A DNA stretch of 51,708 nt from a bacterium (GCA_021823625.1 JAKANS010000011.1:1-51708), one strand, 5' to 3'; shown: positions 41,888-51,340, counted from the first letter of the stretch. A program made the numbers and translations. The notes: a model not told the origin generated them from the letters alone.

Positions 41888-42658
41888 CTATTGGGATCCG
41901 AGGAGGGCGCGGACTTTGGCCTGCGCCCCCCGCCAACGGCGGTCCCAATCGGCCCAACTCACTTCCCAGGCTTCGCCGGCATACTCGCTGCGGGCGCGGG
42001 GCAGCAGTTCGGTCAGGGTCTTCACCTCGGCGGGCAGCGGGTCTTTCTCGCCCCAGCGGAGGTGGGCTTCGAGGAGGTTCAAGCGATTTTCCGGATGGTC
42101 GGGACTGAGCTTGATGGCGCGTTCAAGGTGTCGGCGGGCTTTGCCGCGATTGCCCACGCTCACCGGCCAGCCCGGCGCCTCGAGGTACAACAGACCCAGG
42201 TTTCGGTCCGGCCCGGCGTAGTCGAATTGCTCGTCCAGTTTCCGGGCGGTCTCAAACAAGGTTTCCATCTCCGCCACCAGGCGGAGCGCGCCCAAGTTTT
42301 TCGTGCGTGCCAACTGGCCGAGGTTCATGCCCAGGTAGTACGCGGCGGCGGCGAGCTGGCCGTCGCGCGCCACGGCCCCGCGGCACGCGGCGATGCCTTG
42401 GTGGGCGATGTCGGCCCGCTGGGTGTCGTTCGTGGCGAATTCGGCCCAGTCGAAGCACGCGCGCCCGAACTGCCAGGCAGCCGTGTTGTTTGTCGCGGCA
42501 AGTTCCAGCCGGCTTTGCGCCTCGCGATACAGCCGCTCGGCGCGCCGCGCAAACCGCTCGTGGGCAGGCCCGGCAAGCGCCTCCTCCGCGCACCAAGCCA
42601 CCCTCCCCCCCAGCCAAACGGCCGCGCCGACGAGCAGGACCGCGGCCGACTTCGACAT
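41888..42658 (-). CDS. Exported TPR-like protein
   Basis: 256 residues from ATG 42658 (an in-frame ATG at 42691 is less likely). Signal peptide MSKSAAVLLVGAAVWLGGRVAWC. The rest is helical, with repeats of the tetratricopeptide type (FGRACFDWAEFATNDTQR, AAAAYYLGMNLGQLAR, GLLYLEAPGW and KARRHLERAIKLSPDHPENRLNLLEAHLRWG), similar to T-component-like periplasmic proteins. Divergent from the small lipoprotein and hpnH. Function not assigned. Confidence 0.75.
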   Translation of the reverse strand: MSKSAAVLLVGAAVWLGGRVAWCAEEALAGPAHERFARRAERLYREAQSRLELAATNNTAAWQFGRACFDWAEFATNDTQRADIAHQGIAACRGAVARDGQLAAAAYYLGMNLGQLARTKNLGALRLVAEMETLFETARKLDEQFDYAGPDRNLGLLYLEAPGWPVSVGNRGKARRHLERAIKLSPDHPENRLNLLEAHLRWGEKDPLPAEVKTLTELLPRARSEYAGEAWEVSWADWDRRWRGAQAKVRALLGSQ

Positions 42659-42694
42659 TGCACCGGCTTGGAAGGCGCCTATATTCAGCATTCA

Positions 42695-42907
42695 GTGAAA
42701 CGTAATCGTATCAGTGTGTTATCGCTGGCCATGCTGGCCGCTGGCACCGCGCTCGGCACCGGATGCGGAGGCATCTCTGCCACCAAAAGCATCTCCCCGG
42801 CCAGTTTCTTCCTGCCCGGGTTGATGCAGGCCGATCCGGCGCCCGTCATCCCGCCCGCAGCGACCCCAGCCAGCCAGCCGGCAGTCGTCGTCGCTCAGTC
42901 CCGCTAA
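42695..42907 (+). CDS. Small lipoprotein upstream of hpnH
   Basis: 70 residues from GTG 42695. The N-terminus MKRNRISVLSLAMLAAGTALGTGC looks like a lipoprotein signal with Cys24, followed by a short Pro/Ala-rich mature part (PAPVIPPAATPASQPAVVV). It lies 4 bases before hpnH and may be co-transcribed. Easily missed because of its size; no family recognised. Confidence 0.6.
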   Translation: MKRNRISVLSLAMLAAGTALGTGCGGISATKSISPASFFLPGLMQADPAPVIPPAATPASQPAVVVAQSR

Positions 42908-42911
42908 CAAT

Positions 42912-44306
42912 ATGCGTTTCCCTCTCGCGCTGTCGGTCAAGATTGCCCGACGTATCATCAAGCACAAACTGCGCAAAACGCCCCGGTTCGCGATGGTTCT
43001 GCAGCTTGAACCGCTGCACACCTGCAACCTGACCTGCACCGGCTGCGGCCGCATTCGCGAATACTCGACCAGTCTGAAGGACATGGTACCGCTGGAGCAA
43101 TGCCTCGCCGCGGCCACCGAGTGCGACGCCCCGATGGTGAGCATTTGCGGGGGCGAGCCGCTGATTTACCCGAAGATCGAGGAGTTGGTGCATGGTCTGC
43201 TCCAGCAAGGCCGGATCGTCTATGTCTGCACCAACGGCGTCTTCATGCGCAAAAAGATGGTGGACTACCTCGCCGCCACGTATTCGCCGGCCTTGGAGCC
43301 GAAGCTGGGCGAGTTGCTCAACCTGAGACTCATCACGGATAAACAGGCGGAGACGATCCGCAAAGGCAAAACCGACGGGCGGCCCGTCATTACGCCCACC
43401 CAATGGATGTACTGGAACGTCCATGTGGATGGCCTCGAGTACACGCACGACCTCATCGTCGAGCGCGAGGGCGTGTTCAAGGAATGCGTCGAAGCGATCA
43501 AAATGGCCAAGCTGCTGGGCTTCCAGGTCGCCACAAACACCACGGTCTATCGTGAGACCGACGTGCAGGAGATCGAAGACATGTTCAAGTTCTTCTCCTG
43601 GCTGGGCGTGGACGGCCACACGATCTCGCCCGGCTACGATTACGACGCGGCCAAGAAGGACATGGTCAAGCGCCTCGGCAAAAAGCCGGAGGACTTCTTC
43701 CTCACGCGTCAGATGACCATCGCCAAGTTCGCGAAGATCCAGGAGTGGGGGAAGGCATTCACCATTTTCGGCACACCGGTTTACCAGGAGTTCCTGGCCG
43801 GCAAGCGCGACCTCACCTGCACCGCCTGGGCCATCCCGACTTACAACGTCAAGGGTTGGAAGGCGCCGTGTTATCTCATGACCGACGGCCACTATGCCGG
43901 CTACCAGGAGATGCTGGACAAGGTGGACTGGAACAAATACGGCGTGGTGAACGGCGTGGCGCGCGACCCGCGTTGCGAAAACTGCATGGTCCACTGCGGC
44001 TACGATCCCAGCGGTGCGCTGGGCACGAATTACCAGCGCGGCGACAACTGGAAAAACTTCGCCTACAACTTCGGCGCGCGGCCCAAGCCGTTCGCGAACG
44101 GTCACAGGATTCAGGCTTTCACGGGCGTCTCCATCGGCAAGGGCCATCTGGCCGAGGCCAAGGCAGTGCTGCAGGCGGCCGGTGGGAAAGGCGGTGGCGC
44201 CAATGGCAACGGCCACGTCCACACGGGTTCGTTCTGTGGCTCGGGCGACTCCAGCGAGCGCGACGCGCTGGTGGCAAAAGTCCGCACGGGCAGCCAAGCA
44301 CAGTAG
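42912..44306 (+). CDS. hpnH: Radical SAM adenosyl-hopene transferase HpnH
   Basis: Joins adenosine to a C30 hopene to make adenosylhopane, the first step of extended hopanoid side-chain synthesis. 464 residues, somewhat longer than typical HpnH because of a Gly/His-rich C-terminal tail (GGKGGGANGNGHVH). Radical SAM cluster motif CNLTCTGC at about residues 38-45, the GGEPLIYP loop, and the family signature ARDPRCENCMVHCGYDP in the C-terminal part. Paired with HpnJ 1.4 kb downstream; the intervening two genes are not hopanoid genes. Confidence 0.92.
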   Translation: MRFPLALSVKIARRIIKHKLRKTPRFAMVLQLEPLHTCNLTCTGCGRIREYSTSLKDMVPLEQCLAAATECDAPMVSICGGEPLIYPKIEELVHGLLQQGRIVYVCTNGVFMRKKMVDYLAATYSPALEPKLGELLNLRLITDKQAETIRKGKTDGRPVITPTQWMYWNVHVDGLEYTHDLIVEREGVFKECVEAIKMAKLLGFQVATNTTVYRETDVQEIEDMFKFFSWLGVDGHTISPGYDYDAAKKDMVKRLGKKPEDFFLTRQMTIAKFAKIQEWGKAFTIFGTPVYQEFLAGKRDLTCTAWAIPTYNVKGWKAPCYLMTDGHYAGYQEMLDKVDWNKYGVVNGVARDPRCENCMVHCGYDPSGALGTNYQRGDNWKNFAYNFGARPKPFANGHRIQAFTGVSIGKGHLAEAKAVLQAAGGKGGGANGNGHVHTGSFCGSGDSSERDALVAKVRTGSQAQ

Positions 44307-44321
44307 GATGACATTCCCGGC

Positions 44322-45278
44322 ATGATCGGCTCCGTTGAAATCAAGAATTTCAAATCCATCCGCGATTTGAGTTTTCAGCCGCGGAGAGTGAATCTCTTTA
44401 TCGGCGAGCCGAATACCGGGAAGTCGAACGTGATTGAAGCTTTGGCTTTCTTCTCGCCTGGCGTGTTCAAGGCCTTTCAAGAAATGTTTCGGTTCAGAAC
44501 CACGGCCGACTTGTTTTTCGATCAAAGAGTTACGAATGAACTTTCGGTTCAAGCGGGGGACTGGCGGCTATCTCTAAAATTGAAAGGTACCCAGTACCAA
44601 GGTGCCTTCTCGCAGGGTCAGGGCGGGCGCGGTGGACTACTAATGAACCACGCCGGGTTGGTGGAAGGGGGAGCGGGACCTCAGATGCCTTTCAAATACT
44701 ATGCCTTTAAATCCCTGCCCAATTTCCCCAATGGGCAGCCCGGCGTTTTGAATCCCCCCTTTGGCGACAACTTGGTAGCGGTACTGTACTCAAACGAAGG
44801 CCTGCGCCAGCGAGCTGGCGCCATGATTCGCTCGAAGGGCTTCCGACTCCAGTTGAAGCCGACTGAGAACGAGTTGCTGATTGCCAAGGATGTCAACGAC
44901 GAATTGTACAGTTATCCTTGGGCCAGCGTCTCAGAAACGCTTCGCCGCGTCGTCTTCCTGATGGCGGTATTGGAGACCAATCGGGATGCGGTCCTCTTGC
45001 TCGACGAACCGGAGGCCAACACCTTCCCGTTCTACACCAAGTATCTCGCTGAGCGCATCGCCTTGGACGAGACGAACCAGTTCTTCATCACCACGCACAA
45101 TCCGTATCTCCTGGCTTCGATCGTGGAGAAGACCAAGCCCGGCGACCTCGCCGTATTCGTTGCCCGGATGGAGGACTTCGAGACGAAGTTGAAGCCAATC
45201 CCGGATCAGCGGCTGCCGGAGTTGCTCGAACTGGATTCGGATGCATTCTTCAACCTCGAGCGCCTGGTGCAGGAATGA
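44322..45278 (+). CDS. AAA ATPase of a two-gene (defence-like) module
   Basis: 318 residues of SMC/OLD-like P-loop fold: N-terminal VEIKNFKSIRDLSF, Walker A GEPNTGKSNVIEAL (about 26-39), Walker B LLLDEPEANTFPFYTKYL (about 225-242) with the catalytic Glu, and the D-loop/H-switch TTHNPYLL. Overlaps the next gene's start by 4 bases (ATGA). AAA ATPases of this type pair with nucleases in several anti-phage systems. Placed between hpnH and hpnJ, it is an oddity, not part of hopanoid synthesis. Confidence 0.85.
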   Translation: MIGSVEIKNFKSIRDLSFQPRRVNLFIGEPNTGKSNVIEALAFFSPGVFKAFQEMFRFRTTADLFFDQRVTNELSVQAGDWRLSLKLKGTQYQGAFSQGQGGRGGLLMNHAGLVEGGAGPQMPFKYYAFKSLPNFPNGQPGVLNPPFGDNLVAVLYSNEGLRQRAGAMIRSKGFRLQLKPTENELLIAKDVNDELYSYPWASVSETLRRVVFLMAVLETNRDAVLLLDEPEANTFPFYTKYLAERIALDETNQFFITTHNPYLLASIVEKTKPGDLAVFVARMEDFETKLKPIPDQRLPELLELDSDAFFNLERLVQE

Positions 45279-45733
45279 GGTTGTTCCTGGAATGCAAACC
45301 GGACGAAACGCTTGCGGTTGCCCTCGGCTTCCCGGCCAATGCCATTGTTCACAGTCACAGCAAGGGACGCGTGGCGAAGAGTCTGTCCCGACACACCGGC
45401 GTGCTCGGCATGGTGGATGAAGATTTCGGGGAACGAGAGCCCGCGTCTCTGCGACGATTCACTGAGCTGTCTTCGATGCACGAAATCCGCCTCAAGACCG
45501 ATAAAGAGCGCAACAACCAGCTCGTGGTCATCTGTCCCCGACTGGAGCCGTGGTTGATGAAGACCGCCAGGGCCTCCGGTTTGGAGCTGCAACGATTTGG
45601 TCTTGGCAACAGCCTCCGAGATCTCGATGCCGACATCAACCACCGCCTGCCCAACCTGCAGCGTTTGCTGAACGAATTGCTGACCGTCAAGAGTGCCAGG
45701 CTTCTTCATCTTCAGACTCTCTTGATCGGCTGA
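45275..45733 (+). CDS. TOPRIM-like partner of the AAA ATPase (hypothetical)
   Basis: 152 residues. I do not recognise the family, but features fit a DUF4435/DUF4276-like TOPRIM nuclease: acidic residue after the first strand (LFLECKPDE), HSKGRVA, then a DxD motif GVLGMVDEDFGE (about 45-56). The C-terminal half is helical (NSLRDLDADINHRLPNLQRLL). Its start overlaps the ATPase stop, implying a functional pair. A nuclease effector is an inference. Confidence 0.6.
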   Translation: MRLFLECKPDETLAVALGFPANAIVHSHSKGRVAKSLSRHTGVLGMVDEDFGEREPASLRRFTELSSMHEIRLKTDKERNNQLVVICPRLEPWLMKTARASGLELQRFGLGNSLRDLDADINHRLPNLQRLLNELLTVKSARLLHLQTLLIG

Positions 45734-45760
45734 TCCGTTACATGAAACCCTGTCAAATCA

Positions 45761-47218
45761 ATGAGCACCCTGTTCCTCTCCCCTCCCAGTTTTGACGGCT
45801 TCGACGGCGGCGCCGGCTCGCGCTACCAGGCCCGGCGCGAGGTGACCAGCTATTGGTATCCCACCTGGCTGGCCCAGCCCGCCGCGCTCGTGTCGGACGG
45901 CAAGCTCCTCGACTGCCCGCCGCATGATGTCGGCGTGAAGGAATGTCTGCGTATCGCCGAGAGCTACGACCACGTCATCGTCCACACTTCGACGCCCTCG
46001 CTGCGCAATGACTGCAAGGTGGCCGAAGCCATCAAAGCCCAGCGCCCGGACACGAAGATCGGCTTCGTCGGCGCGCACGCCGCGGTCCTGCCCGCCGAAA
46101 CCTTGAAGGCGTCGCCCGCCATCGACTGGGTGGGCCGCAAGGAATTCGATTACACCTGCAAAGAGGTCGCCGAAGGCCGCCCGCTCGCGGACGTCGCCGG
46201 CCTGAGTTATCGCGATGCCGAGGGCAAGATTCGCCACAACCCCGAGCGCGAAATGATCCCCAACATGGACGCGTTGCCGTGGGTGGCGAACGTGTACAAA
46301 CGCGACCTGCAAATCGAGAAATACTTCATCGGCTACCTGCTCCACCCGTACGTGAGCATGTACACCGGCCGCGGCTGCCCGGCGCAGTGCACCTTCTGTC
46401 TCTGGCCGCAGACCATTGGCGGCCACAAGTACCGCGTCCGCTCGGCGCAAAACGTCGCCGACGAGATGGCCTACATGAAACGGCTGTTCCCGCAGGTCCG
46501 GGAGTTTTTCTTCGACGACGACACCTTCACGGCCAACCTGCCGCGCGCCCGCGAAATCGCGAAAAAGCTCGGCCCGCTCGGCCTGACCTGGTCGTGCAAC
46601 AGCCGCGCGAACCTGGACGCGGACACGATCAAGCAAATGAAAGACGGCGGCTGCCGCCTGTTCCTGGTCGGCTACGAAAGCGGCAACGAGGAAACGCTCA
46701 AGCGGATCAAGAAAGGCGTCACGCTCGAGGAGATGCGCCGGTTCACGAAGGACTGCCACCGCGCGGGCATGGTCATTCACGGCACGTTCATCCTCGGTTT
46801 GCCGGTCGAGACGCGCGAGACCATCGAACAGACCATCCGGTTTGCGCAGGAGCTCGACGTCTTCAGCATGCAGGTCAGCCTGGCCGCGCCGTACCCCGGC
46901 ACCGAGCTCTACGAACAGGCCAAGCTCAACGGCTGGTTCACGAAGAAGGACAAGACCGACCTCGTGGAAGGCGATGGCTTCCAGCAAAGCGCGCTCGAGT
47001 ATCCAGGGTTGAGCAAGGAGGAAATCTTCGAGGCGGTCGAGCGGTTCTATCACCGCTATTACCTGCGGCCGAAGCCGATCTTGCGCATCATCAAGACCAT
47101 GCTCGAAGACAAGGACGTCTGCGTGCGCCGCCTGCGCGAAGGCTACGAGTTCTTCAAATCCATGGCCCAGCGAAGGAGCGATTTGGAAGCGGTGAAAGCC
47201 GGCGCGGCAGCGGCATGA
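45761..47218 (+). CDS. hpnJ: Radical SAM hopanoid protein HpnJ
   Basis: 485 residues. An N-terminal B12-binding-like domain (about 1-150; HVIVHTSTPSLRNDC, IGFVGAHAAVLP) and a radical SAM domain (about 195-400; cluster motif CPAQCTFC, then FFFDDDTFTANLPRA). The hpnJ family converts bacteriohopanetetrol intermediates to the cyclitol ether by ring contraction. The ATG at 45761 gives the standard MSTLFLSPPSFDGFDGGAG start. Together with hpnH this implies production of extended hopanoids; squalene-hopene cyclase is not in this window. Confidence 0.92.
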   Translation: MSTLFLSPPSFDGFDGGAGSRYQARREVTSYWYPTWLAQPAALVSDGKLLDCPPHDVGVKECLRIAESYDHVIVHTSTPSLRNDCKVAEAIKAQRPDTKIGFVGAHAAVLPAETLKASPAIDWVGRKEFDYTCKEVAEGRPLADVAGLSYRDAEGKIRHNPEREMIPNMDALPWVANVYKRDLQIEKYFIGYLLHPYVSMYTGRGCPAQCTFCLWPQTIGGHKYRVRSAQNVADEMAYMKRLFPQVREFFFDDDTFTANLPRAREIAKKLGPLGLTWSCNSRANLDADTIKQMKDGGCRLFLVGYESGNEETLKRIKKGVTLEEMRRFTKDCHRAGMVIHGTFILGLPVETRETIEQTIRFAQELDVFSMQVSLAAPYPGTELYEQAKLNGWFTKKDKTDLVEGDGFQQSALEYPGLSKEEIFEAVERFYHRYYLRPKPILRIIKTMLEDKDVCVRRLREGYEFFKSMAQRRSDLEAVKAGAAAA

Positions 47219-47513
47219 CGCGACGATGGGAGCGTGGAACTACCGATCGACGATTCCACTCTCCACCCGACCGAGCAAAAGCGACCTTCCGCGCTCTTCT
47301 CAACCAGCGTGTGAAATATCCGGGCTGGAGGTCTGCACGCAGTGTGCCCGAACGCCTCTTGGTGGTGGAACCGATAGGAAATTGTTTTTGACGCTCCGCG
47401 GGGGAGGAGATAAGTGACGGTTGCGACGACCACCGGCAAGCCGACACCGACCAGCAGTAGGCGGCGAAGGTCGAGCGAGTGGGCGGGGAGCCCAGAGGGC
47501 GAACCCAGCCGAG
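47219..47513. other. Empty spacer
   Basis: 295 bases between hpnJ and the DUF2325 gene. Only a TAGGAAATTGTTTTTG motif near 47371 stands out; no gene seen. Confidence 0.5.
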
Positions 47514-49175
47514 TCATAACGACTTCGCCAACTGCGGTGTCTCTGGGGACGCGTTTTCTACGCGGGGGTTTTCTGCGTCAGGCTTCCTTGCGAGGAGGTT
47601 CTCCGTGTGGCGCTTCCCCATCCTCAGCCGCTCGCTGCATTGCGCCATGATCTGAGCTGCGACCTGATTGGGGTTGTAGCCACCCGGCAGGCGGACCAAG
47701 GGCTTGCCGTAGAGTTCGCAGAAGTTCTTGACCTCGCCATAGGAATGGCTGGACCAGCGGACAGCCAGCAGCACGGCTGCTACGTCAGGTCTGGCGACGT
47801 ACGGGGCGAAGGACTCAAACGATTCGTGTGCCCGAGTTTCCAGCCAGATCAGATCTTTGAGTCCGAACGCCTCCTGAATCGCCTGATAGGGGCCGGGCCG
47901 CTTTTCGCCGCCGATCAGAACCAGCGACCGGCCACGAAGCAGCGCTTGTGTTTCCCAAACCTCCGGCGAGATTCTTGAGAGCGACGGGGATTCCGGAGGA
48001 AGGCAGGTGGCCATGTAGCGGTCCATCTCGCGGAGGACCAGCGTGAAGCTTTGCGGCAGGTTCCCGAGTTCCGGCAGTTGATCCAGGACTGGCAGCAGCA
48101 GCTCGCGCAGCTCGCGGTTGCTGTGGGGAAGTCCGCCACTGATGAGCTCATCCACTGTTTGCACGAGGATTCGCCAGTGATCCTGTGCTCCCGCGGGATC
48201 GCTTTGAATCAGGGACGCCTTGTGTCGCACTTTGCCGAGCAGTTTTTTTCGCAGGTTGCCGCGGCGGCGAGCTTCTTGAACGCGGGCTTGCAATTCCTCG
48301 AGGCGGGCCAGAATCTCGGGGCAGCGGGCTGGGTCGGCAGGGTCATCCAGCCGCATATACCGCTGGATGAAAATCTGCGATTCTGCTGCCGTGGTCTTGA
48401 GCCAGCGGAAGACTTCGGTCTGGTCGGAGTCCATCGGGCCGTCGATGGTGGCGATGGCGACCCGGAGGGCCGACTGGGCCTCGGCGAGGACATCGAGGGC
48501 GGCTTCGAATTCGGTCTGGTCCAGGATGTGCTCATTCCGGATCTGGCTGATGAGACTGACCCCCTCGGCCAAGGCTTCAAATCCGGCGGCTACGTCTTCG
48601 TACAGAGCAAGGTTGGAGGGGGACGGTCCGCTGGGATGGTTCATCCAGAGGAAGCAATTGGGGAGTGCCTTGGCTCGCGAAATGATGTCCCGATCCTTCG
48701 GATCGATTTGAGTGTCATAGCTGGCTCCGTCCGCCATCAGCCGCCGGCGAGCAGCCGCCCAACGGGCCGCTTCTGCCTTGAGCCGGCAGCGAGACTCGAT
48801 GGTCGCGAAGTCGGCCGGGGCAAAGGTTGTCGGATAGGACAGGCGAGGGGGCTCGGAGATTGTTGCGCGGCCAAGCGTCAATTCGGAAAGCTTCTCCCGC
48901 GGCGATTCTGCGGCTGGTGCATTTGCTTCATTGGCAACGACTGTCTCCAGCGTTTGCAGGGTTGCATGCACTTGCTCTGCGAGTTCTAGGGCCGCCGGAG
49001 CAGATGCGACTTGCTCATGAGCCGCCGATCCAGGCTGTTCCGTAGCTTGCAGATAAGCATCGGCCAATCGCCGCAACGCGGTCCGCAACTCGGCATCCTG
49101 CGTCGCCAGCACCACCAGACGCTCGGCCAGACTCGCGAGGGCAGACGCGATCTCTTTTGGCATTTCACACTCCAC
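47514..49175 (-). CDS. DUF2325-containing protein
   Basis: 553 residues. The C-terminal 100 residues (about 415-515) match DUF2325: LVLIGGEKRPGPYQAIQEAFG, a middle RPDVAAVLLAVRWSSHSY and GKPLVRLPGGYNPNQVAAQIM. The remainder is helical with no family I recognise. The start could be ATG 49175 or ATG 49163 (MPKEIASALA). Isolated gene with a 295-base empty gap on its downstream side and 169 bases upstream. A TAGGAAATT(A/G)TTTTTG motif flanks it on both sides (about 47371 and 49208). Function unknown. Confidence 0.8.
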   Translation of the reverse strand: MECEMPKEIASALASLAERLVVLATQDAELRTALRRLADAYLQATEQPGSAAHEQVASAPAALELAEQVHATLQTLETVVANEANAPAAESPREKLSELTLGRATISEPPRLSYPTTFAPADFATIESRCRLKAEAARWAAARRRLMADGASYDTQIDPKDRDIISRAKALPNCFLWMNHPSGPSPSNLALYEDVAAGFEALAEGVSLISQIRNEHILDQTEFEAALDVLAEAQSALRVAIATIDGPMDSDQTEVFRWLKTTAAESQIFIQRYMRLDDPADPARCPEILARLEELQARVQEARRRGNLRKKLLGKVRHKASLIQSDPAGAQDHWRILVQTVDELISGGLPHSNRELRELLLPVLDQLPELGNLPQSFTLVLREMDRYMATCLPPESPSLSRISPEVWETQALLRGRSLVLIGGEKRPGPYQAIQEAFGLKDLIWLETRAHESFESFAPYVARPDVAAVLLAVRWSSHSYGEVKNFCELYGKPLVRLPGGYNPNQVAAQIMAQCSERLRMGKRHTENLLARKPDAENPRVENASPETPQLAKSL

Positions 49176-49344
49176 TTTTTGCCCGTAATCTAGCGTTCGC
49201 AGCGACTGATAGGAAATTATTTTTGGGGGTTATTAGAGGGTGTTCCGAAAGTTTTTGCAACTGACTTGAATGAAGCAGGCTGCGCCGATACCGGTGGGTT
49301 GGTGGCAGACGAAGTTCCAGTGAGAGTTTGGGCCTGCTCGCACT

Positions 49345-50037
49345 TCACCGTAGTGTTCTGCTCCCGAGCCGCTCGCTCATCTGCGCCAGCAACTCCTGCC
49401 GAAACGCCTCCTCCCCCAGACACCCGCCGCGCCGGATCGCCTTGAATTCTTCGCCCTCCTCCGCCCCGCGCCGCTCCTCCAGCGCCTGCTCCAACCGTTG
49501 CCGCCCGGCCGGACTGTCCTTGGGGATGCCCCACTCGCCCAGCAGCCGGTCCACCCGCAGCCACGCCGGACGCTGCGACGGCGCCCGCAGATACGCCAGC
49601 CAACTACTCCAGGCGTAACTTTTCAGAGGCTGGCCCCCTGCCACCAAATTCGCCCGCGCCGGATTCAGATGCGTGTAATCGCAAACGCTCTTGAGGTAGC
49701 CACTGCCGCTGCCGTCCACGATCAACGCCTTGTAGCGACCGGAGAACAGATGGCCGAAGAGCTTGTGCCGCCGGTTGAAGCGGCTGGTGGAGGTACCCAG
49801 CAACCATTTCATCCCGGCGACCAGATTCGGCTGGGGCGTCTCGACCACCAGATGAAAATGATTCGGCATGAGGACGTAGGCGTGAACCTGCCAGCCCGTC
49901 TTGGCGCAAGCCTCGGCCAGGGTTTCCACGAAACGCTGGCGATCCGCCTCGTCCTTGCAGATCGCCTCCCGCCGGTCGCCGCGATTCATCACGTGATAAA
50001 TCGCGCCGGGATACTCGACTCTCAACTTGCGCGCCAT
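49345..50037 (-). CDS. REP-associated tyrosine transposase (RAYT, Y1 type)
   Basis: 230 residues. HUH endonuclease: HVMNRGDRREAI near the N-terminus, the metal HxH in MPNHFHLVVE, and a catalytic Tyr region SVCDYTHLNPARANLV. Such single-copy transposases act on palindromic REP sequences. A C-terminal extension of about 60 residues (LRAPSQRPAWL ...) is typical of RAYTs. Hairpins near 51.48-51.53 kb could be its targets (inference). Confidence 0.9.
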   Translation of the reverse strand: MARKLRVEYPGAIYHVMNRGDRREAICKDEADRQRFVETLAEACAKTGWQVHAYVLMPNHFHLVVETPQPNLVAGMKWLLGTSTSRFNRRHKLFGHLFSGRYKALIVDGSGSGYLKSVCDYTHLNPARANLVAGGQPLKSYAWSSWLAYLRAPSQRPAWLRVDRLLGEWGIPKDSPAGRQRLEQALEERRGAEEGEEFKAIRRGGCLGEEAFRQELLAQMSERLGSRTLR

Positions 50038-50039
50038 TT

Positions 50040-51340
50040 CGGGAAAATGGCCCGCGCCGCTTCATGTGCCAATATCAAGCACTGTAGAGCATTAAGCGTG
50101 AGCTGGCGCTGGAGTGAAACGTGGTTATCCGGCAGGCGGGTGAGTAGTTTGAGGTGTGTTAGCAAACTCAAACCCAAACCTGCAACCCACCGGAGAACCC
50201 CAATGAAGATCCTGGTCGGAATTGACCTGCACAGCAACAACGCCCTCTGCGGCCTCATGGACGAAAACGGCCGCCGCCTCGTCCACAAGAAACTGCCCGG
50301 CGATCTGGCCGCCATCCTCCAACTGCTCCAGCCCTACCAGCAGCGGATCGCCACCATCGCCCTCGAATCCACCTTCAACTGGTATTGGCTGGTGGACGGC
50401 CTCCAGGATCACGGCTACCACGTCGTCCTGGCCAACCCGGCCGCGATGCAACCCTACAGCGGGATGAAACACACCGACGACGTCTCCGACGCCTGCTTCC
50501 TGGCCGAACTGCTGCGCCTGAATCTCCTGCCCACCGGTCATCTCTGCGACCGCCAGACCCGTCCCGTGCGCGATCGGCTGCGCCGCCGGTTGCCGCTGGT
50601 GCGCCAGCGCACCACGCTGATCTTGAGCTTCAAGAGCCTCCACGAGCGCACCCTGGGCCAGCGCGTGCCCCTGGCCCGCGTCAAGACGATGAGCGCCGCG
50701 GAAGCGCAAGCCCGCTTTGCCGAACCGGCCGACCAACTCCTGGCTGGCGAACAGATCACCCTGATGGCGCATCAGACCGACGCCATCACGAAGCTGGAAG
50801 CGCACATCCTGGGCGTCGCCGGGAAATGGCCCGCCTACCAGCGCCTGCAGGAACTGCCCGGCATCGGCAAGATTCTGGGGCTGACCATCGCGCTGGAGAC
50901 CGGCGACGCGAAGCGCTTCGCCGACGCCGGGAACTTCGCCAGCTATTGCCGCTGCGTCAAAAGCCTGCGGCAAAGCAACGGCAAGAAGAAGGGCGAGAAC
51001 AACCGCAAGTGCGGGAACACCCACCTGGCCTGGGCCTTCGTGGAAGCCGCGCACTTCGCCGGCCGCGCCGACGCACAGTGCCGCCGGTTCTACGATCGGA
51101 AGCAGCAGCAAACCAATCCGCTCATCGCGACCAAGGCGCTGGCCTGCAAACTGGCCAAGGCCGCCTGGCATGTGATGGCGGCGGACGTGCCCTACGACGC
51201 CGCGCGCGTCTTCGGGTCAGGAAAGACGAAGGGTTTTGGGGAGACCGGTCGTGAACCCGCCCAGGGGTCTGGACCCCCGAGCCAACAGAACTGAATGGGC
51301 GCGGCGGGTCTCCCCCCGCTTCAAGCCCGCCGCGGCGGGA
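50040..51340 (+). mobile_element. IS110-family insertion sequence (approximate limits)
   Basis: Transposase gene plus non-coding flanks. I cannot place the ends: IS110 elements lack clear terminal inverted repeats. The flanks (50038-50202 and 51295-51708) would be where a bridge RNA is encoded. Confidence 0.5.
50203..51294 (+). CDS. IS110-family transposase
   Basis: 363 residues from ATG 50203. N-terminal RuvC-like DEDD domain: Asp in VGIDLHSNN, Glu in ALESTFNW, Asps in HTDDVSDACFLAELL. C-terminal Transposase_20 domain: LPGIGKILGLTIALETGDAKRF, followed by ASYCRCVKSLRQSNGKKKGENNRKCGN with the conserved Ser. Looks intact. The tail (GFGETGREPAQGS) is variable and may include host-like readthrough. 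Confidence 0.93.
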   Translation: MKILVGIDLHSNNALCGLMDENGRRLVHKKLPGDLAAILQLLQPYQQRIATIALESTFNWYWLVDGLQDHGYHVVLANPAAMQPYSGMKHTDDVSDACFLAELLRLNLLPTGHLCDRQTRPVRDRLRRRLPLVRQRTTLILSFKSLHERTLGQRVPLARVKTMSAAEAQARFAEPADQLLAGEQITLMAHQTDAITKLEAHILGVAGKWPAYQRLQELPGIGKILGLTIALETGDAKRFADAGNFASYCRCVKSLRQSNGKKKGENNRKCGNTHLAWAFVEAAHFAGRADAQCRRFYDRKQQQTNPLIATKALACKLAKAAWHVMAADVPYDAARVFGSGKTKGFGETGREPAQGSGPPSQQN

